This document shows, in pieces, positions 19,866 to 30,006 of a stretch of 64,000 bases of DNA (the first letter of the stretch is position 1; each line of letters begins with the position of its first letter). Source of the stretch: Streptomyces griseus (GTDB lineage: Bacteria > Actinomycetota > Actinomycetes > Nanopelagicales > Nanopelagicaceae); the NCBI GenBank assembly GCA_945884695.1, contig CAMCYO010000008.1, positions 1 to 64,000 of the forward strand, read 5' to 3'. The notes under the pieces were generated by a model. That model searched no databases and was not told where the DNA came from. It was given only the letters and a program-made list of their open reading frames with translations. The translations under genes were made by a program, and so were the position numbers.

Positions 19866-21161
19866 TTATACCTCCAAATTACTTCTTGAAATTACGTGGC
19901 TTGCTTCGCCCTTACTTACATTGCTATGAGTATGACGCCAGTTCTCTGGAAGCAAGTGATCAAGTACATCATCGACGGTAATTGCACCAAGCAGTCTCTC
20001 ATTTGAATCCACAACAGGCACCGAAAGTAAGTTGTAGCTGGCTAAGTATGAGGCAACGGTATTGAGCGATGCATCCGGATTTAACGCTTGAGTATCGGTA
20101 TCAACGATTGAACCCAAAAGAGTTGCAGGAGGTTCACGAAGTAAGCGTTGCAAGTGGGCAATCCCAATGAAACGACCAGTAGGCGTTTCTAACGGTGAAC
20201 GACAAACATAAACTTGCGATGCAAGGGCAGGAGAAATCTCGCTCTGCCGAACTGCTGCTAACGCTTCGGCAATGGTTGCATCTGCAGGAAGAACTAACGG
20301 TTCGGTCGTCATCATTCCGCCAGCCGAATAATCTTCATAGTTCATAAGTCGCAAAAGATCTTCGGCATCTTCAGGTTCCATGAGTTCAATCAGGGCTTGT
20401 GCACGCTCATCACCAATTTCGCGTAACAAATCTGCAGCATCATCAGGATCCATCTCTCCTAAGACATCGGCTGCTCGCTCACCTTCGAGTTCTGCAAGGA
20501 GTGCAACACGTGCACTCTCATCCATTTCTTCTAAAACATCGGCAAGGCGTTCATCGTTTAATCCACGTGCAACTTCAACACGGCGCTTAGGAGCAAGGTC
20601 ATGCAACACCGCAGCTAAGTCGGCAGCGCGAAGCGTAGTCAGCGTAGAAAGTAAATTGAGAACGCCTTGATCTTTCTCAATTTGTGCAAACCCAGCCAAA
20701 TCTTCCCAGGCAAGAGTTGATGTAGCACCCTTACGACGAATGCCACGTCCTTTTCGCATGATGTGAACTTTGGTAATTAACCAGTCTCCACCGCGATTGA
20801 GTTCCATTCCCATATCTTCAACAACTACTGGGTCACCATTTTCAACAATTGTGATTGAACGATCTAGGAGTTCACCTAATACCAAGATTTCTCCAGGGCG
20901 AGTATCAAATCGACGCATGTTAAGAAGCCCTGTTATAACTACTGCGCCACTTTCGATTGATGTCACGCGAGTAATTGGAACAAAAACTTTGCGACGCAAT
21001 GGAACTTCAACGACGAGCCCAAGAATTCGAGGTGGTTGATTATTCGTACGAAGGGTCGCGACAGCATCTCGCACCTTCCCTACTGGATCACCATTTGGGT
21101 CAAAGACCGCTGTACCAGCTAGGCGGGCAAGAAACACACGATTAATCTGGCTTCCGCTCAT
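19866..21161 (-). CDS. PRC-barrel / MgtE N-terminal / CBS-pair protein lacking an MgtE membrane domain
   Basis: MgtE_N repeats (VLEEMDESARVALLAELEGERAADVLGEMDPDDAADLLREIGDERAQALIELMEPEDAEDLLRLMNYEDYSAGGMMTTE), CBS pair; no TM segments visible. Confidence 0.85.
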   Translation of the reverse strand: MSGSQINRVFLARLAGTAVFDPNGDPVGKVRDAVATLRTNNQPPRILGLVVEVPLRRKVFVPITRVTSIESGAVVITGLLNMRRFDTRPGEILVLGELLDRSITIVENGDPVVVEDMGMELNRGGDWLITKVHIMRKGRGIRRKGATSTLAWEDLAGFAQIEKDQGVLNLLSTLTTLRAADLAAVLHDLAPKRRVEVARGLNDERLADVLEEMDESARVALLAELEGERAADVLGEMDPDDAADLLREIGDERAQALIELMEPEDAEDLLRLMNYEDYSAGGMMTTEPLVLPADATIAEALAAVRQSEISPALASQVYVCRSPLETPTGRFIGIAHLQRLLREPPATLLGSIVDTDTQALNPDASLNTVASYLASYNLLSVPVVDSNERLLGAITVDDVLDHLLPENWRHTHSNVSKGEASHVISRSNLEV

Positions 21162-21232
21162 GTGCTTAGGGTATCGGCTCGACTTAATACTCCGCTTAGG
21201 TATTTATCCTCTGAAGTAGATAGTTTTAGGCA

Positions 21233-22153
21233 ATGGGTCCACGGAATACAGGTAGTGAACGGATTTCAAGTCATATAGAAATCCCGGGTCGTCCAGACCT
21301 AGTTCGGCTAGGAATCGGCATCATCGGGATCGGAACATCTGGGCCACTTATCGCGCTAAGCGTTATGCCAATTCCCGCACTTATTTTTTGGAGAAATCTT
21401 GGTGGAGCAATTCTGCTCGCTCCATTTGCCTTACGTCATAAACAGTGGCGTCACCGAACAGGCATGAAGTGGTCAATACTTGCCGGCGTTTTATTGGCTC
21501 TACATTTTCTTGGATTCTTTCTTGCAATGCGGTGGACAAGTGTTGCATCAGGAACTGCAATGATTGCGCTGCAACCAATTTTTGCCGCACTCTTTGTAAA
21601 ACTTACAGGTGACCATATTCCTTCACGTGCATGGCTTGGAATGGGAGTTAGTTTTTGCGGAGTACTTTTGGTTTCTGGCATTGACCTTCATTTTTCTTTT
21701 CGATCATTTATGGGCGACCTAGCCTCTCTAATTTCCGCAGCTCTTGCCGCACTTTATGTAATGGCTGGTTCTCGAGCTCGCGAAACTATGGAAAATACTT
21801 CTTATACAACCGTTTGCTATCTAGTGTGTGCTTTTACCATTTTACCGATTGTGCTCTTTTCTGGAGATCCAGTTATCAATTATCCATCACGTGAATGGCT
21901 CATTGTTTTGGGATTGGTGGTTGGCGCACAACTCTTAGGACACACAATGTTCAATTCCGCACTTAAAAGAGTATCACCTGCGATTGTTTCACTCATTGTC
22001 TTTTTTGAAGTTCCAGTAGGTGCACTTTTGGCACTTTGGTGGCTCAATCAACAACCACCGCTAGGTGTTATTCCAGGAATAATCGTAATTCTTATCGGGT
22101 GTGGTTTAGTTGTTTTGCGCACTCGTCCCGATAAGGAAACCCACACGTTGTGA
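21233..22153 (+). CDS. EamA/DMT family transporter
   Basis: Ten-TM-like; FWRNLGGAILLAPFALR...TSVASGTAMIALQPIFAALF. Confidence 0.87.
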   Translation: MGPRNTGSERISSHIEIPGRPDLVRLGIGIIGIGTSGPLIALSVMPIPALIFWRNLGGAILLAPFALRHKQWRHRTGMKWSILAGVLLALHFLGFFLAMRWTSVASGTAMIALQPIFAALFVKLTGDHIPSRAWLGMGVSFCGVLLVSGIDLHFSFRSFMGDLASLISAALAALYVMAGSRARETMENTSYTTVCYLVCAFTILPIVLFSGDPVINYPSREWLIVLGLVVGAQLLGHTMFNSALKRVSPAIVSLIVFFEVPVGALLALWWLNQQPPLGVIPGIIVILIGCGLVVLRTRPDKETHTL

Positions 22154-22995
22154 TTGATTTACATACCCACTCAACATATAGCGATGGCACCGATACGCCT
22201 CGCGAGTTAATTAATTTTGCACTTTCTGCAGGTATTACAACACTTGCATTGACAGATCACGACTCAATTGCAGGATGGGAAGAAGCCAAGCAGGCACTTC
22301 GTGGAGAGTTAGATCTCGTTCTAGGCGCTGAAATTTCCTGCCTTACTGAAGATGGTATTAGCGTTCACATGCTTGGATTGCTCTTTGATGGTACCAATGT
22401 TGAGATGGCACAAATGCTTAAAGAAACTCGCGATAGTCGAATCCCACGCATGAAGAAGATGATTCAACTTCTCAATGAAGAAGGCATTGAAATAACCATG
22501 GAAGAAGTAGTGAGAGTTGCCTCCGATGGAGCCACAGTTGGAAGGCCACACTTAGCCGATGCCCTGGTTGCACGAGGGTTTATTGCCTCTCGCAATGAAG
22601 CCTTTGATGGATTACTTAACAATGACTCAAAATTTTATGTCTCACATCTTGCTCCAACCCCAGAAGTTGCTATTGCGCAGATCAAAGCCGCAGGGGGAGT
22701 TTCCGTAATTGCTCATCCCTTTGCATCATTTCGAGGTGCAACTCTTGACGAATCCTCTATTGAGTCACTTGTTAAGGCAGGACTTAACGGAATTGAAGTC
22801 AATCATCGAGACCAAAGTGAGAATGAAAGGTCGCAATTACTCGAAATTGCCAGAAGCATGAGCCTTGTTGTGACCGGGTCTAGTGACTATCACGGAGCTG
22901 GAAAATTAAATTCACTTGGCGAGAACTCCACAGATCCGAGACAATGGGAACTCTTAGAAGCCAAGGCAGACCAACGGCGGGTGGTGAAGGCATGA
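22150..22995 (+). CDS. PHP domain phosphoesterase
   Basis: MIDLHTHSTYSDGTDTPRELI, LALTDHDSIAGW, VTGSSDYHG. Confidence 0.9.
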   Translation: MIDLHTHSTYSDGTDTPRELINFALSAGITTLALTDHDSIAGWEEAKQALRGELDLVLGAEISCLTEDGISVHMLGLLFDGTNVEMAQMLKETRDSRIPRMKKMIQLLNEEGIEITMEEVVRVASDGATVGRPHLADALVARGFIASRNEAFDGLLNNDSKFYVSHLAPTPEVAIAQIKAAGGVSVIAHPFASFRGATLDESSIESLVKAGLNGIEVNHRDQSENERSQLLEIARSMSLVVTGSSDYHGAGKLNSLGENSTDPRQWELLEAKADQRRVVKA

Positions 22996-23612
22996 ATCTC
23001 AATTCTGTGAGTGCGTTTACATTTGCAGCTCAAGCATTTGTGACACTTTTTGTCATCATGGATCCACCTGGCGCGACACCAGTATTTCTAGCCCTTGTCG
23101 CTGATAAATCTACGAAAGTTCGCAGGCGTTTAGCATGGCAAGCGGCGTGCGTTTCATTTTTAGTTATTGCTCTTTTTGCACTCTTTGGCCGTTTCATACT
23201 TAACTATTTGAATATTTCGATTGCAGCGTTACAAGCTGCCGGTGGCCTATTACTTCTCCTGGTTGCACTGGAACTTTTAACTGGCAAAAACGATGAATCA
23301 GCAAGCTCAACAGGTTCCAACATTGCCCTGGTGCCACTCGGTACACCACTTTTAGCTGGACCTGGAGCAATTGTCGCAACAATGATTTTCGTACAGCGAG
23401 TTCACACTCCTGCACATGCAGTTGGTCTAGTTATTGCAGTAGTGGCGGTGCACCTTGCTATAGCGATTGCCCTACTTTCTTCGACAACAATTTTGAAAGT
23501 TATCCGTCCAGCAGGAGTTACTTTGGTCGCTCGAATTGCGGGCCTCTTACTTGCTGCAATTGCAGTGCAAATGGTTGTCGACGCTGTGAAGGCATTTTCT
23601 ATTTCATGGTAG
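22992..23612 (+). CDS. MarC family membrane protein
   Basis: FVTLFVIMDPPGATPVFLAL...VPLGTPLLAGPGAIVATMI. Confidence 0.88.
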   Translation: MNLNSVSAFTFAAQAFVTLFVIMDPPGATPVFLALVADKSTKVRRRLAWQAACVSFLVIALFALFGRFILNYLNISIAALQAAGGLLLLLVALELLTGKNDESASSTGSNIALVPLGTPLLAGPGAIVATMIFVQRVHTPAHAVGLVIAVVAVHLAIAIALLSSTTILKVIRPAGVTLVARIAGLLLAAIAVQMVVDAVKAFSISW

Positions 23613-24391
23613 ATGGATTATTTTCACCAGATTCTGTTGCCTGGCGCATACATTCAGATCCCTCCATGCTTGTAGGAGGAATTCGTGCGCTGTTACAGCA
23701 AGCCCTACATCCTGAGGCCATGGACGGTGTTGCCAAGAATTCTAATTTTCGTGAAGATGCTTGGGGCAGACTTCAACGAACTGGTGACTATGTTTCAACT
23801 CTGACATTTGGAACTTCCGCAGAAGCAAACGCGCTGGCTTCTAGAGTCCGAATAGTTCATTCGAAACTTGGGGTCGATGAACCAAAACTCCTCTTGTGGG
23901 TTCACATGTCAATGGTCGATTCATTCTTGGATTGCGCTATTCGTTCGGGATTAGATCTAAGTCAGGATGAGCAAGATCAATATCTTCAAGAGATGGCCAC
24001 TTTCGCAACTCTGGTTGGAATTTCGCAAGAGGTGGTTCCAGTAACGCGTGAACAGATGGCTGAGTACTTCCAGCACATTGCACATGAGTTACGAGCATCA
24101 GATGATGCAAAGCGTGCGGCACTTTTTCTTGCGATCCCACCCCTTCCGACCGTTGTGCGCTTTGCAACTCCTGCAGCTCCTATGTGGGCAACCCTTTCTT
24201 CATTGGCAGGATCTTCACTTCCAGATTGGGCCCGGAAACTTTATGGATGGCCAACGCTGCCTGGACAAGGCACCGTTACCAACATTGCACTTCGCACTTC
24301 ACGTAACGCTCTCTTGCTTTTACCGAAAACATTGATGGAACCACCGATCCTTAAGGACGCTAGAAAGCGCTGGGGGTTGGTTAGCGCATGA
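23606..24391 (+). CDS. MpaB/DUF2236-type oxygenase
   Basis: HSDPSMLVGGIRALLQQALHPEAMDGVAKNSNFREDAWGRLQRTGDYVSTLTFG. Confidence 0.87.
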   Translation: MVDGLFSPDSVAWRIHSDPSMLVGGIRALLQQALHPEAMDGVAKNSNFREDAWGRLQRTGDYVSTLTFGTSAEANALASRVRIVHSKLGVDEPKLLLWVHMSMVDSFLDCAIRSGLDLSQDEQDQYLQEMATFATLVGISQEVVPVTREQMAEYFQHIAHELRASDDAKRAALFLAIPPLPTVVRFATPAAPMWATLSSLAGSSLPDWARKLYGWPTLPGQGTVTNIALRTSRNALLLLPKTLMEPPILKDARKRWGLVSA

Positions 24392-25086
24392 GCTCAATAA
24401 TTACTCTGGCAAATCTGGCTGGAGGCACTTCAAAGACAACGACGGCACATAATCTCTCCGTTGCCTTTACTGAATACGGTAAGAAAGTATTACTTATTGA
24501 TCTTGATGCTAAAGGTGACTTGACGTTCATACTTGGCAAAGAATCAGCAAGAGTTACTATTGCAGATTTGCTCACAGATAAAGCATCGATTGACTCAGGA
24601 GTTATTTCAACTCCAGAGCGATTTGATTTCATTCCAGGTTCATCGAATATCAATAACGTTTCACAGCAGGAAACATTTGCAAATTTGTTAAGTAAATGTT
24701 CTCCGAAATACGATCTAATAGTTCTAGATACACCATCGACGCCGAGTACTGCACTCTTTATGGCCCTTGAAGTGTCTAACTCAATTCTGTATCCAATTCA
24801 ATTAACTGTATCTTCATTTCGTGGAGCTCATCGAATTCGTTCATTAATTAAACCAGGTATAAAACATCTGGCATTTTTGAAAACTGATAGTTCGCGAAAT
24901 GAGAATCTTGAAAGAGAGATAATGCACGATTTCGAACTCCTGGATTGCGAGATCCCCATGTCAAAGGAGTTGCTTGATAATGAAAGTTCCTCTTCAAGCG
25001 TACTTTCGTCTTTCAAAAATTCAGCAATTTCTTCTAGCTATAGAGAACTCGGTTACTCAATTTTGGAAAAACTTTCTCTAATCTAG
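24388..25086 (+). CDS. ParA-like ATPase (orphan) with altered deviant Walker A
   Basis: ITLANLAGGTSKTTTAHNLSVAFTEYGKKVLLIDLDAKGDLT; LIVLDTPS; no ParB neighbour. Confidence 0.85.
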   Translation: MSSIITLANLAGGTSKTTTAHNLSVAFTEYGKKVLLIDLDAKGDLTFILGKESARVTIADLLTDKASIDSGVISTPERFDFIPGSSNINNVSQQETFANLLSKCSPKYDLIVLDTPSTPSTALFMALEVSNSILYPIQLTVSSFRGAHRIRSLIKPGIKHLAFLKTDSSRNENLEREIMHDFELLDCEIPMSKELLDNESSSSSVLSSFKNSAISSSYRELGYSILEKLSLI

Positions 25087-26444
25087 CCTTCTTTAAACTT
25101 CTTATTCCGAGTTCTAGTTCGGGGAGTTTTTTCTACAGGAATCTTCTTTGCAGGGGTAGCCTTTGCAGAATGTTTGCGAACGGGCTTGTCGGAATCACGG
25201 AAGAGAATTTGAGGTGAAGTACTGGGTGGCTTCATTCTTCCCGTAGAGCCTTGTGGGATTTTCATCAATGTAAACAAGTGATCTGAAGATGAGTAAGTTT
25301 CAATCGGTTCGGCCAATCCCAGCTTGAGTGATTGGTTAATGAGACTCCAGCGTGACATGTCATCCCAGTCGACAAAAGTTACGCCGATTCCATGTGCTCC
25401 GGCACGCGCTGTTCGTCCGATTCTGTGAACGTAAGTCTTGTCATCTTCTGGGCATTGGTAATTAATAACATGAGTAATTCCGTCAATATCGATACCACGA
25501 GCGGCAACATCTGTTGCAACTAATACATCGGATTTACCAGCTTTGAAATCTGATAATGCACGCTCTCTAGCACTTTGTCCTAAGTCGCCGTGTATTGCCG
25601 ATGCCTTAAACCCGCGCTCAACGAGATCGTCGGCTGTTTTTTGGCATGTTCTCTTGGTTCGACAAAAGACCATTGTTGGACCGCGTCCATCGGCTTGTAA
25701 AATTCTGGCAAGCATTTCAATTTTATCTAATGCATGTGCTCGCATAATGTGTTGCTCTACACGCGATACAACCGCGCTCTCATCATCATTTTCTTGAGTT
25801 CGGATATGCACCGGTTGCTCCATAAAGCGTCTGGCAAGGGCGATGATATCCCCGGGCATTGTTGCCGAAAAAAGCATTGTCTGTTGACGTGCCGGTGTAC
25901 TTGTAAAGATTTTTTCCACATCTGGTAGGAATCCTAAGTCCAACATTTCATCGGCCTCGTCTAACACTAATCTGCCAACTTTGCTAAGTTTTAATTGCCC
26001 TTGGCGATAAAGATCGAGAAGCCTTCCTGGTGTTCCGACAACAATCTCAACACCGGATTGAAGTTGCTCGATTTGTGGTTCAAAAGCTCGGCCACCATAG
26101 ACTGCTAAAACTCTGATTCCGCGAGTACTTGCTAACTCCTGAATATCTTTTGTCACTTGTACGCAGAGCTCGCGGGTAGGAACTACAACTAGGGCTTGCG
26201 GAAGATTTGCATCACTGAAATCTTTCCACTCAGGATCAAGAGGAGCGATAACTCGTTCTACTAACGGAATTCCAAAAGCTAGAGTCTTTCCAGTACCAGT
26301 TTTGGCCTGTCCAATAACATCACCATCGGCAAGGGCGATCGGTAAGACCATTTCTTGAATGGCAAAGGGAGCATGGAATCCATGGAGTGTGAGAGCTTCA
26401 ATTGTTGATTGTCTAAGGGGAAGATCTGCGAAAGTTTTGCTCAC
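25083..26444 (-). CDS. DEAD/DEAH-box RNA helicase
   Basis: AKTGTGKTLAFGIPL, VLDEADEMLDLGF, SATMPG, HRIGRTARAG; GTG at 26444 gives MSKTFADLPLRQ, preferable to the track start inside DUF3107. Confidence 0.93.
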   Translation of the reverse strand: MSKTFADLPLRQSTIEALTLHGFHAPFAIQEMVLPIALADGDVIGQAKTGTGKTLAFGIPLVERVIAPLDPEWKDFSDANLPQALVVVPTRELCVQVTKDIQELASTRGIRVLAVYGGRAFEPQIEQLQSGVEIVVGTPGRLLDLYRQGQLKLSKVGRLVLDEADEMLDLGFLPDVEKIFTSTPARQQTMLFSATMPGDIIALARRFMEQPVHIRTQENDDESAVVSRVEQHIMRAHALDKIEMLARILQADGRGPTMVFCRTKRTCQKTADDLVERGFKASAIHGDLGQSARERALSDFKAGKSDVLVATDVAARGIDIDGITHVINYQCPEDDKTYVHRIGRTARAGAHGIGVTFVDWDDMSRWSLINQSLKLGLAEPIETYSSSDHLFTLMKIPQGSTGRMKPPSTSPQILFRDSDKPVRKHSAKATPAKKIPVEKTPRTRTRNKKFKEG

Positions 26445-26445
26445 C

Positions 26446-26703
26446 TCAGAGCGTGCCGAAACCGACGCGACGCTCGGCTTGTTCGCCGATTTCGATGTAA
26501 CCAATTTTATCTGCAGGCACTATTACTTGACCGCCTCGCGAATCACTTAAAACCAAGGGAGTTTGTGTCGATAGAGCAGTCGTTAGGGCTTGGCGAATTT
26601 CCTCACTTGTGAGAGGAGAGTCAAAACTGAGTTCCTTTGCAACATTGACAACTGCGATTCTTACTTCAACTTTGTGATTGCTTGCGATCTTTTTTGCGTT
26701 CAT
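26446..26703 (-). CDS. DUF3107 family protein
   Basis: VEVRIAVVNVAKELSFDSPLTSEEIRQALTTAL...LVLSDSRGGQVIVPADKIGYIEIG. Confidence 0.85.
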   Translation of the reverse strand: MNAKKIASNHKVEVRIAVVNVAKELSFDSPLTSEEIRQALTTALSTQTPLVLSDSRGGQVIVPADKIGYIEIGEQAERRVGFGTL

Positions 26704-26750
26704 AGCTAAATCCTACCTAGTGATTCGGCTTTACAGCCAATCAGAATTGT

Positions 26751-27377
26751 TTAGCGCTCATCAGTACGAGGAAAACCGGAAATTCCACGCCACATGAGGT
26801 TAGAAACCAAATCTGTTGCCTGCTGACGAGAGAGTTTGCTATCTCGCTCTAGCCAATGACGTGCAGTAATTTGTGCACTTCCAATCAGTCCCACTCCTAG
26901 AAGCATTGCTGCCTCTTGTGGCAAACCTGTGTCGAGTGAAATTATCGCACTTATCGCTGCAGCGCAGTCGTATGTCATGCGAGTTAAGCGCTCACGAACT
27001 GCCGGTTCTACGCTCATATCACTTTCAAATAGCAACCTAAACGCTTCACCTTCACTTTCGATGAAATTAAAATATGCAACAACAGTTGCGCGAACGCGAT
27101 TGGAGTTGTCTGGAGTAGATGCTATTGCCTTTTGAATTTCAAAAACTAATGAGTCGATATGGATGTCCAATACCGCAAGATATAAATCTAACTTTGACGG
27201 AAAATGTTGATACAAAACAGGTTTGCTGACACCGGCCCTGTCTGCGATCTCATCCATAGCTGCAGAGTGATAACCGGCAGATGTGAAGACCTCAAGGGCG
27301 GCCGCTAGTAATTGCGCACGTCTCTCATCCCGAGGCAGACGCGCCTTGGCATCATTGCGCGAATCAGTTGTACTCAT
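26751..27377 (-). CDS. TetR family transcriptional regulator
   Basis: RREQ-type HTH: RRAQLLAAALEVFTSAGYHSAAMDEIADRAGVSKPVLYQHFPSKLDLYLAV; start set at internal ATG. Confidence 0.9.
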   Translation of the reverse strand: MSTTDSRNDAKARLPRDERRAQLLAAALEVFTSAGYHSAAMDEIADRAGVSKPVLYQHFPSKLDLYLAVLDIHIDSLVFEIQKAIASTPDNSNRVRATVVAYFNFIESEGEAFRLLFESDMSVEPAVRERLTRMTYDCAAAISAIISLDTGLPQEAAMLLGVGLIGSAQITARHWLERDSKLSRQQATDLVSNLMWRGISGFPRTDER

Positions 27378-27471
27378 CGGATATATCGTAATGGGAAAAG
27401 TGGAATAAGTGTTCAATCTCCGATGACATTAGCAATGCGCATCAAATGCAAGAGTAAGGCACAATGGCGCT

Positions 27472-28347
27472 ATGAATTCATTGCCTTTTGCCGGTTTTAG
27501 AGCGCTTCTCGTTCATGCTCATCCGGATGATGAAACGATTAATAATGGTACGACCATGGCAATGTACTCATCCCTTGGAGCACAGGTCACTTTGATTACA
27601 TGTACTCGTGGCGAAGAAGGTGAAGTTCTTGTCCCTGGGCTTTCGCATCTTGCAAGCTCTGATAAAGATCAATTGGGCCAACATCGCGAAGTAGAGCTTG
27701 CAGCGGCGATGAAAATTCTTGGAGTCAAAGATCATAGATTTTTGGGAGATAGCATAGTGAAATTTAGAGATAGCGGAATGATGGGTACAGAACCAAACAA
27801 TCGTCCAGATGTTTTTTGGCAAGCAAATCTTGAAAGTGCAGCAGATCTCTTAGTTGAAGTAATCCATGAGATTAAGCCACACATCTTGATTACCTATGAT
27901 GAAATTGGTGGCTACGGGCATCCTGATCATATTCAAGCTCACCGAGTTGCCATGCGTGCAAGCCAGAAAACTTCGGCATGGACGATAGAGAAAATCTATT
28001 GGAACACTATTCCTAAGTCTTTAATTGCCAAAGGTATTGAAGAGATGAAAAAATCTGGCTCTGATTTTTTTGGTGCAGAGAGCGTAGATGATCTCCCATT
28101 TGCAAAAGATGATTCTTTGGTGACAACCCTTATCGATGGAAGTGCGTATGTGGATTTAAAGATGGAAGCGATGAAGGCACACGAAACTCAGATTGCTTTG
28201 GATGGCCCTTTTTTTGCACTTTCTAACAACTTGGGACAGCAAATTTGGGGACAAGAGTTTTATACATTAGTAAAAGGAATAAAGAGTGGGCCATTTGATA
28301 GCGATGGACGCGAAACAAACTTATTTTCAGGTCTAAGCCCGAAATGA
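27472..28347 (+). CDS. PIG-L/LmbE family deacetylase (MshB-like)
   Basis: LLVHAHPDDETINNGTTMAMY, TCTRGEEGEVL, GHPDHIQAHR. Confidence 0.9.
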   Translation: MNSLPFAGFRALLVHAHPDDETINNGTTMAMYSSLGAQVTLITCTRGEEGEVLVPGLSHLASSDKDQLGQHREVELAAAMKILGVKDHRFLGDSIVKFRDSGMMGTEPNNRPDVFWQANLESAADLLVEVIHEIKPHILITYDEIGGYGHPDHIQAHRVAMRASQKTSAWTIEKIYWNTIPKSLIAKGIEEMKKSGSDFFGAESVDDLPFAKDDSLVTTLIDGSAYVDLKMEAMKAHETQIALDGPFFALSNNLGQQIWGQEFYTLVKGIKSGPFDSDGRETNLFSGLSPK

Positions 28348-28661
28348 AATTGATTCTGTCTTTAGTGGCAGGAAGTATTTTTGGGTTAGCTTCAACGCTA
28401 CTTCATAATGCATACCAACCCTGGGGTTTGATACTTTCTGTGGTGGCCACTGCTCTTGCAATCTGGATGATTGGAAGACGGTGGGGCCTTAAGCGCTATA
28501 AATTTATTGCGTCAAGTGCATGGTTTGCCGTTTTATTTAAGGCAAGTACGCTTGGTGTTGGAGGAGAATTACTTATAGAGGGAAATACCATGGGAACGCT
28601 GCTCTTAGTCTGCGGTTCAATTCTCTTAATCGTAGTTAGCGCCATTGCCATTCCTGAGTGA
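28344..28661 (+). CDS. Small hypothetical membrane protein
   Basis: ATGA overlap with the PIG-L gene; about four hydrophobic segments. Confidence 0.7.
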   Translation: MKLILSLVAGSIFGLASTLLHNAYQPWGLILSVVATALAIWMIGRRWGLKRYKFIASSAWFAVLFKASTLGVGGELLIEGNTMGTLLLVCGSILLIVVSAIAIPE

Positions 28662-30006
28662 GGGCCGAATCTTTAATAATCAGGCCCGCCTCTTCTAACA
28701 ATTGCCTCAAACGATCACTTTCTGCCCAATTCTTTTCTTTGCGAGCAGTATCGCGTTGGGCCAGTAGTAGTTTTAGGCTCTCTGCCAAAGGCTTAATAGG
28801 GTCATTTCGTCCAAGGTCAAGCCCAAGTACTTTGTCGGCATAGAGAAAGAGCTCAGCTTTTTGTGCCTGATTTTGCCCAGAGTCTTTCTCAGCTCTTCGC
28901 AGTATTGAAATTACATTCGGTGTGTCTAGATCATTATTGAAAGTTTGAAGAATCTCCAAATTCTTAGAGCCCGAGATTGCGTTGTATGGGCTCACAAGTG
29001 CACGCCAGCGTTTAATGGTGGCGTGCGCCGATGAGATTGCATCCCACGTCAGATTCATTTGCATTCGATAGCGATTTTCAAGAAATACCAAACGAATACT
29101 CAAAGGATCAAAACCCCGCTCAATAACATCATCAAGAAGTAGAACGTTTTCCGCGCTCTTTGACATCTTCCTTCCCTCAAATAGTAAGTGTTCTCCATGT
29201 GACCAAAGTTGAATTGAGTCATCACCTGTTATTGCATTTGATTGAGCTCGTTCATTTTCATGATGTGGAAATCTCAGATCAATTCCACCGACGTGAACAT
29301 TTATACATTTCCCCAGGTATTTAAGCGACATCGCTGAGCATTCAATATGCCATCCTGGAAATCCTGAACCCCATGGGGAATCCCAAATCATTTCGGTGCG
29401 ATTAGTCGCTAATTTCCAGAGCGCCCAATCCGCATGAAATCTCTTTGCTCCGTCTTCTGTGTACTCGTAGCGATATCCAGGCTTGAGTGCATCTAATCTG
29501 TTTCCGCTGAGTTGTCCATAATTTGAAGATGATTTGGCATCAAAATACACACAACCATCGCCTCCGATATACGCGTACCCTTTACTGAGTAGTTCTTGTA
29601 TGAACTCTTGCATTAGCGCAATGCACTCACTTGCACGCGGATACATTTGCGCTTTTGCGATATTGAGTAATGCTAAGTCCTCATGGAAGATGAGTTCATA
29701 TTTTCGAGCAAGCGAAAATGGATCCATTTTTTCACGAGCAGATTGTGAGAGAATTTTATCCTCTTGATTCACATCCTCGGACATATGCCCTACGTCGGTG
29801 ATATTTTGAACAAGTATTACTTCTAAGCCGTTGAGTTCGAGAGTTTTCCTTATCAGGTCTGCGAGCAGAAACGTCCTGAAATTTCCAACATGGGCTGCTC
29901 TGTAAACCGTAGGCCCACAGCAGTAGATATTGACGACGCCACCTTGGTCTTGAACTTCAAGGTTTTTGCGGTTCTTTGTGTCATAAAGAGTCAATCTCGT
30001 CAGCAT
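28636..30006 (-). CDS. cysS: Cysteinyl-tRNA synthetase
   Basis: YCCGPTVYRAAHVGNF (HIGH-type), FPGWHIECSAMS, FPHHENERAQ, GRKMSKS; C-terminal NWAESDRLRQLLEEAGLIIKD. Confidence 0.92.
   Translation of the reverse strand: MLTRLTLYDTKNRKNLEVQDQGGVVNIYCCGPTVYRAAHVGNFRTFLLADLIRKTLELNGLEVILVQNITDVGHMSEDVNQEDKILSQSAREKMDPFSLARKYELIFHEDLALLNIAKAQMYPRASECIALMQEFIQELLSKGYAYIGGDGCVYFDAKSSSNYGQLSGNRLDALKPGYRYEYTEDGAKRFHADWALWKLATNRTEMIWDSPWGSGFPGWHIECSAMSLKYLGKCINVHVGGIDLRFPHHENERAQSNAITGDDSIQLWSHGEHLLFEGRKMSKSAENVLLLDDVIERGFDPLSIRLVFLENRYRMQMNLTWDAISSAHATIKRWRALVSPYNAISGSKNLEILQTFNNDLDTPNVISILRRAEKDSGQNQAQKAELFLYADKVLGLDLGRNDPIKPLAESLKLLLAQRDTARKEKNWAESDRLRQLLEEAGLIIKDSALTQEWQWR

Noticed and set aside
20380-20670. 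96-aa Ser/Arg-rich plus-strand ORF opposite the MgtE_N repeats
   Set aside because: Repetitive composition mirrors the acidic MgtE_N repeats on the other strand
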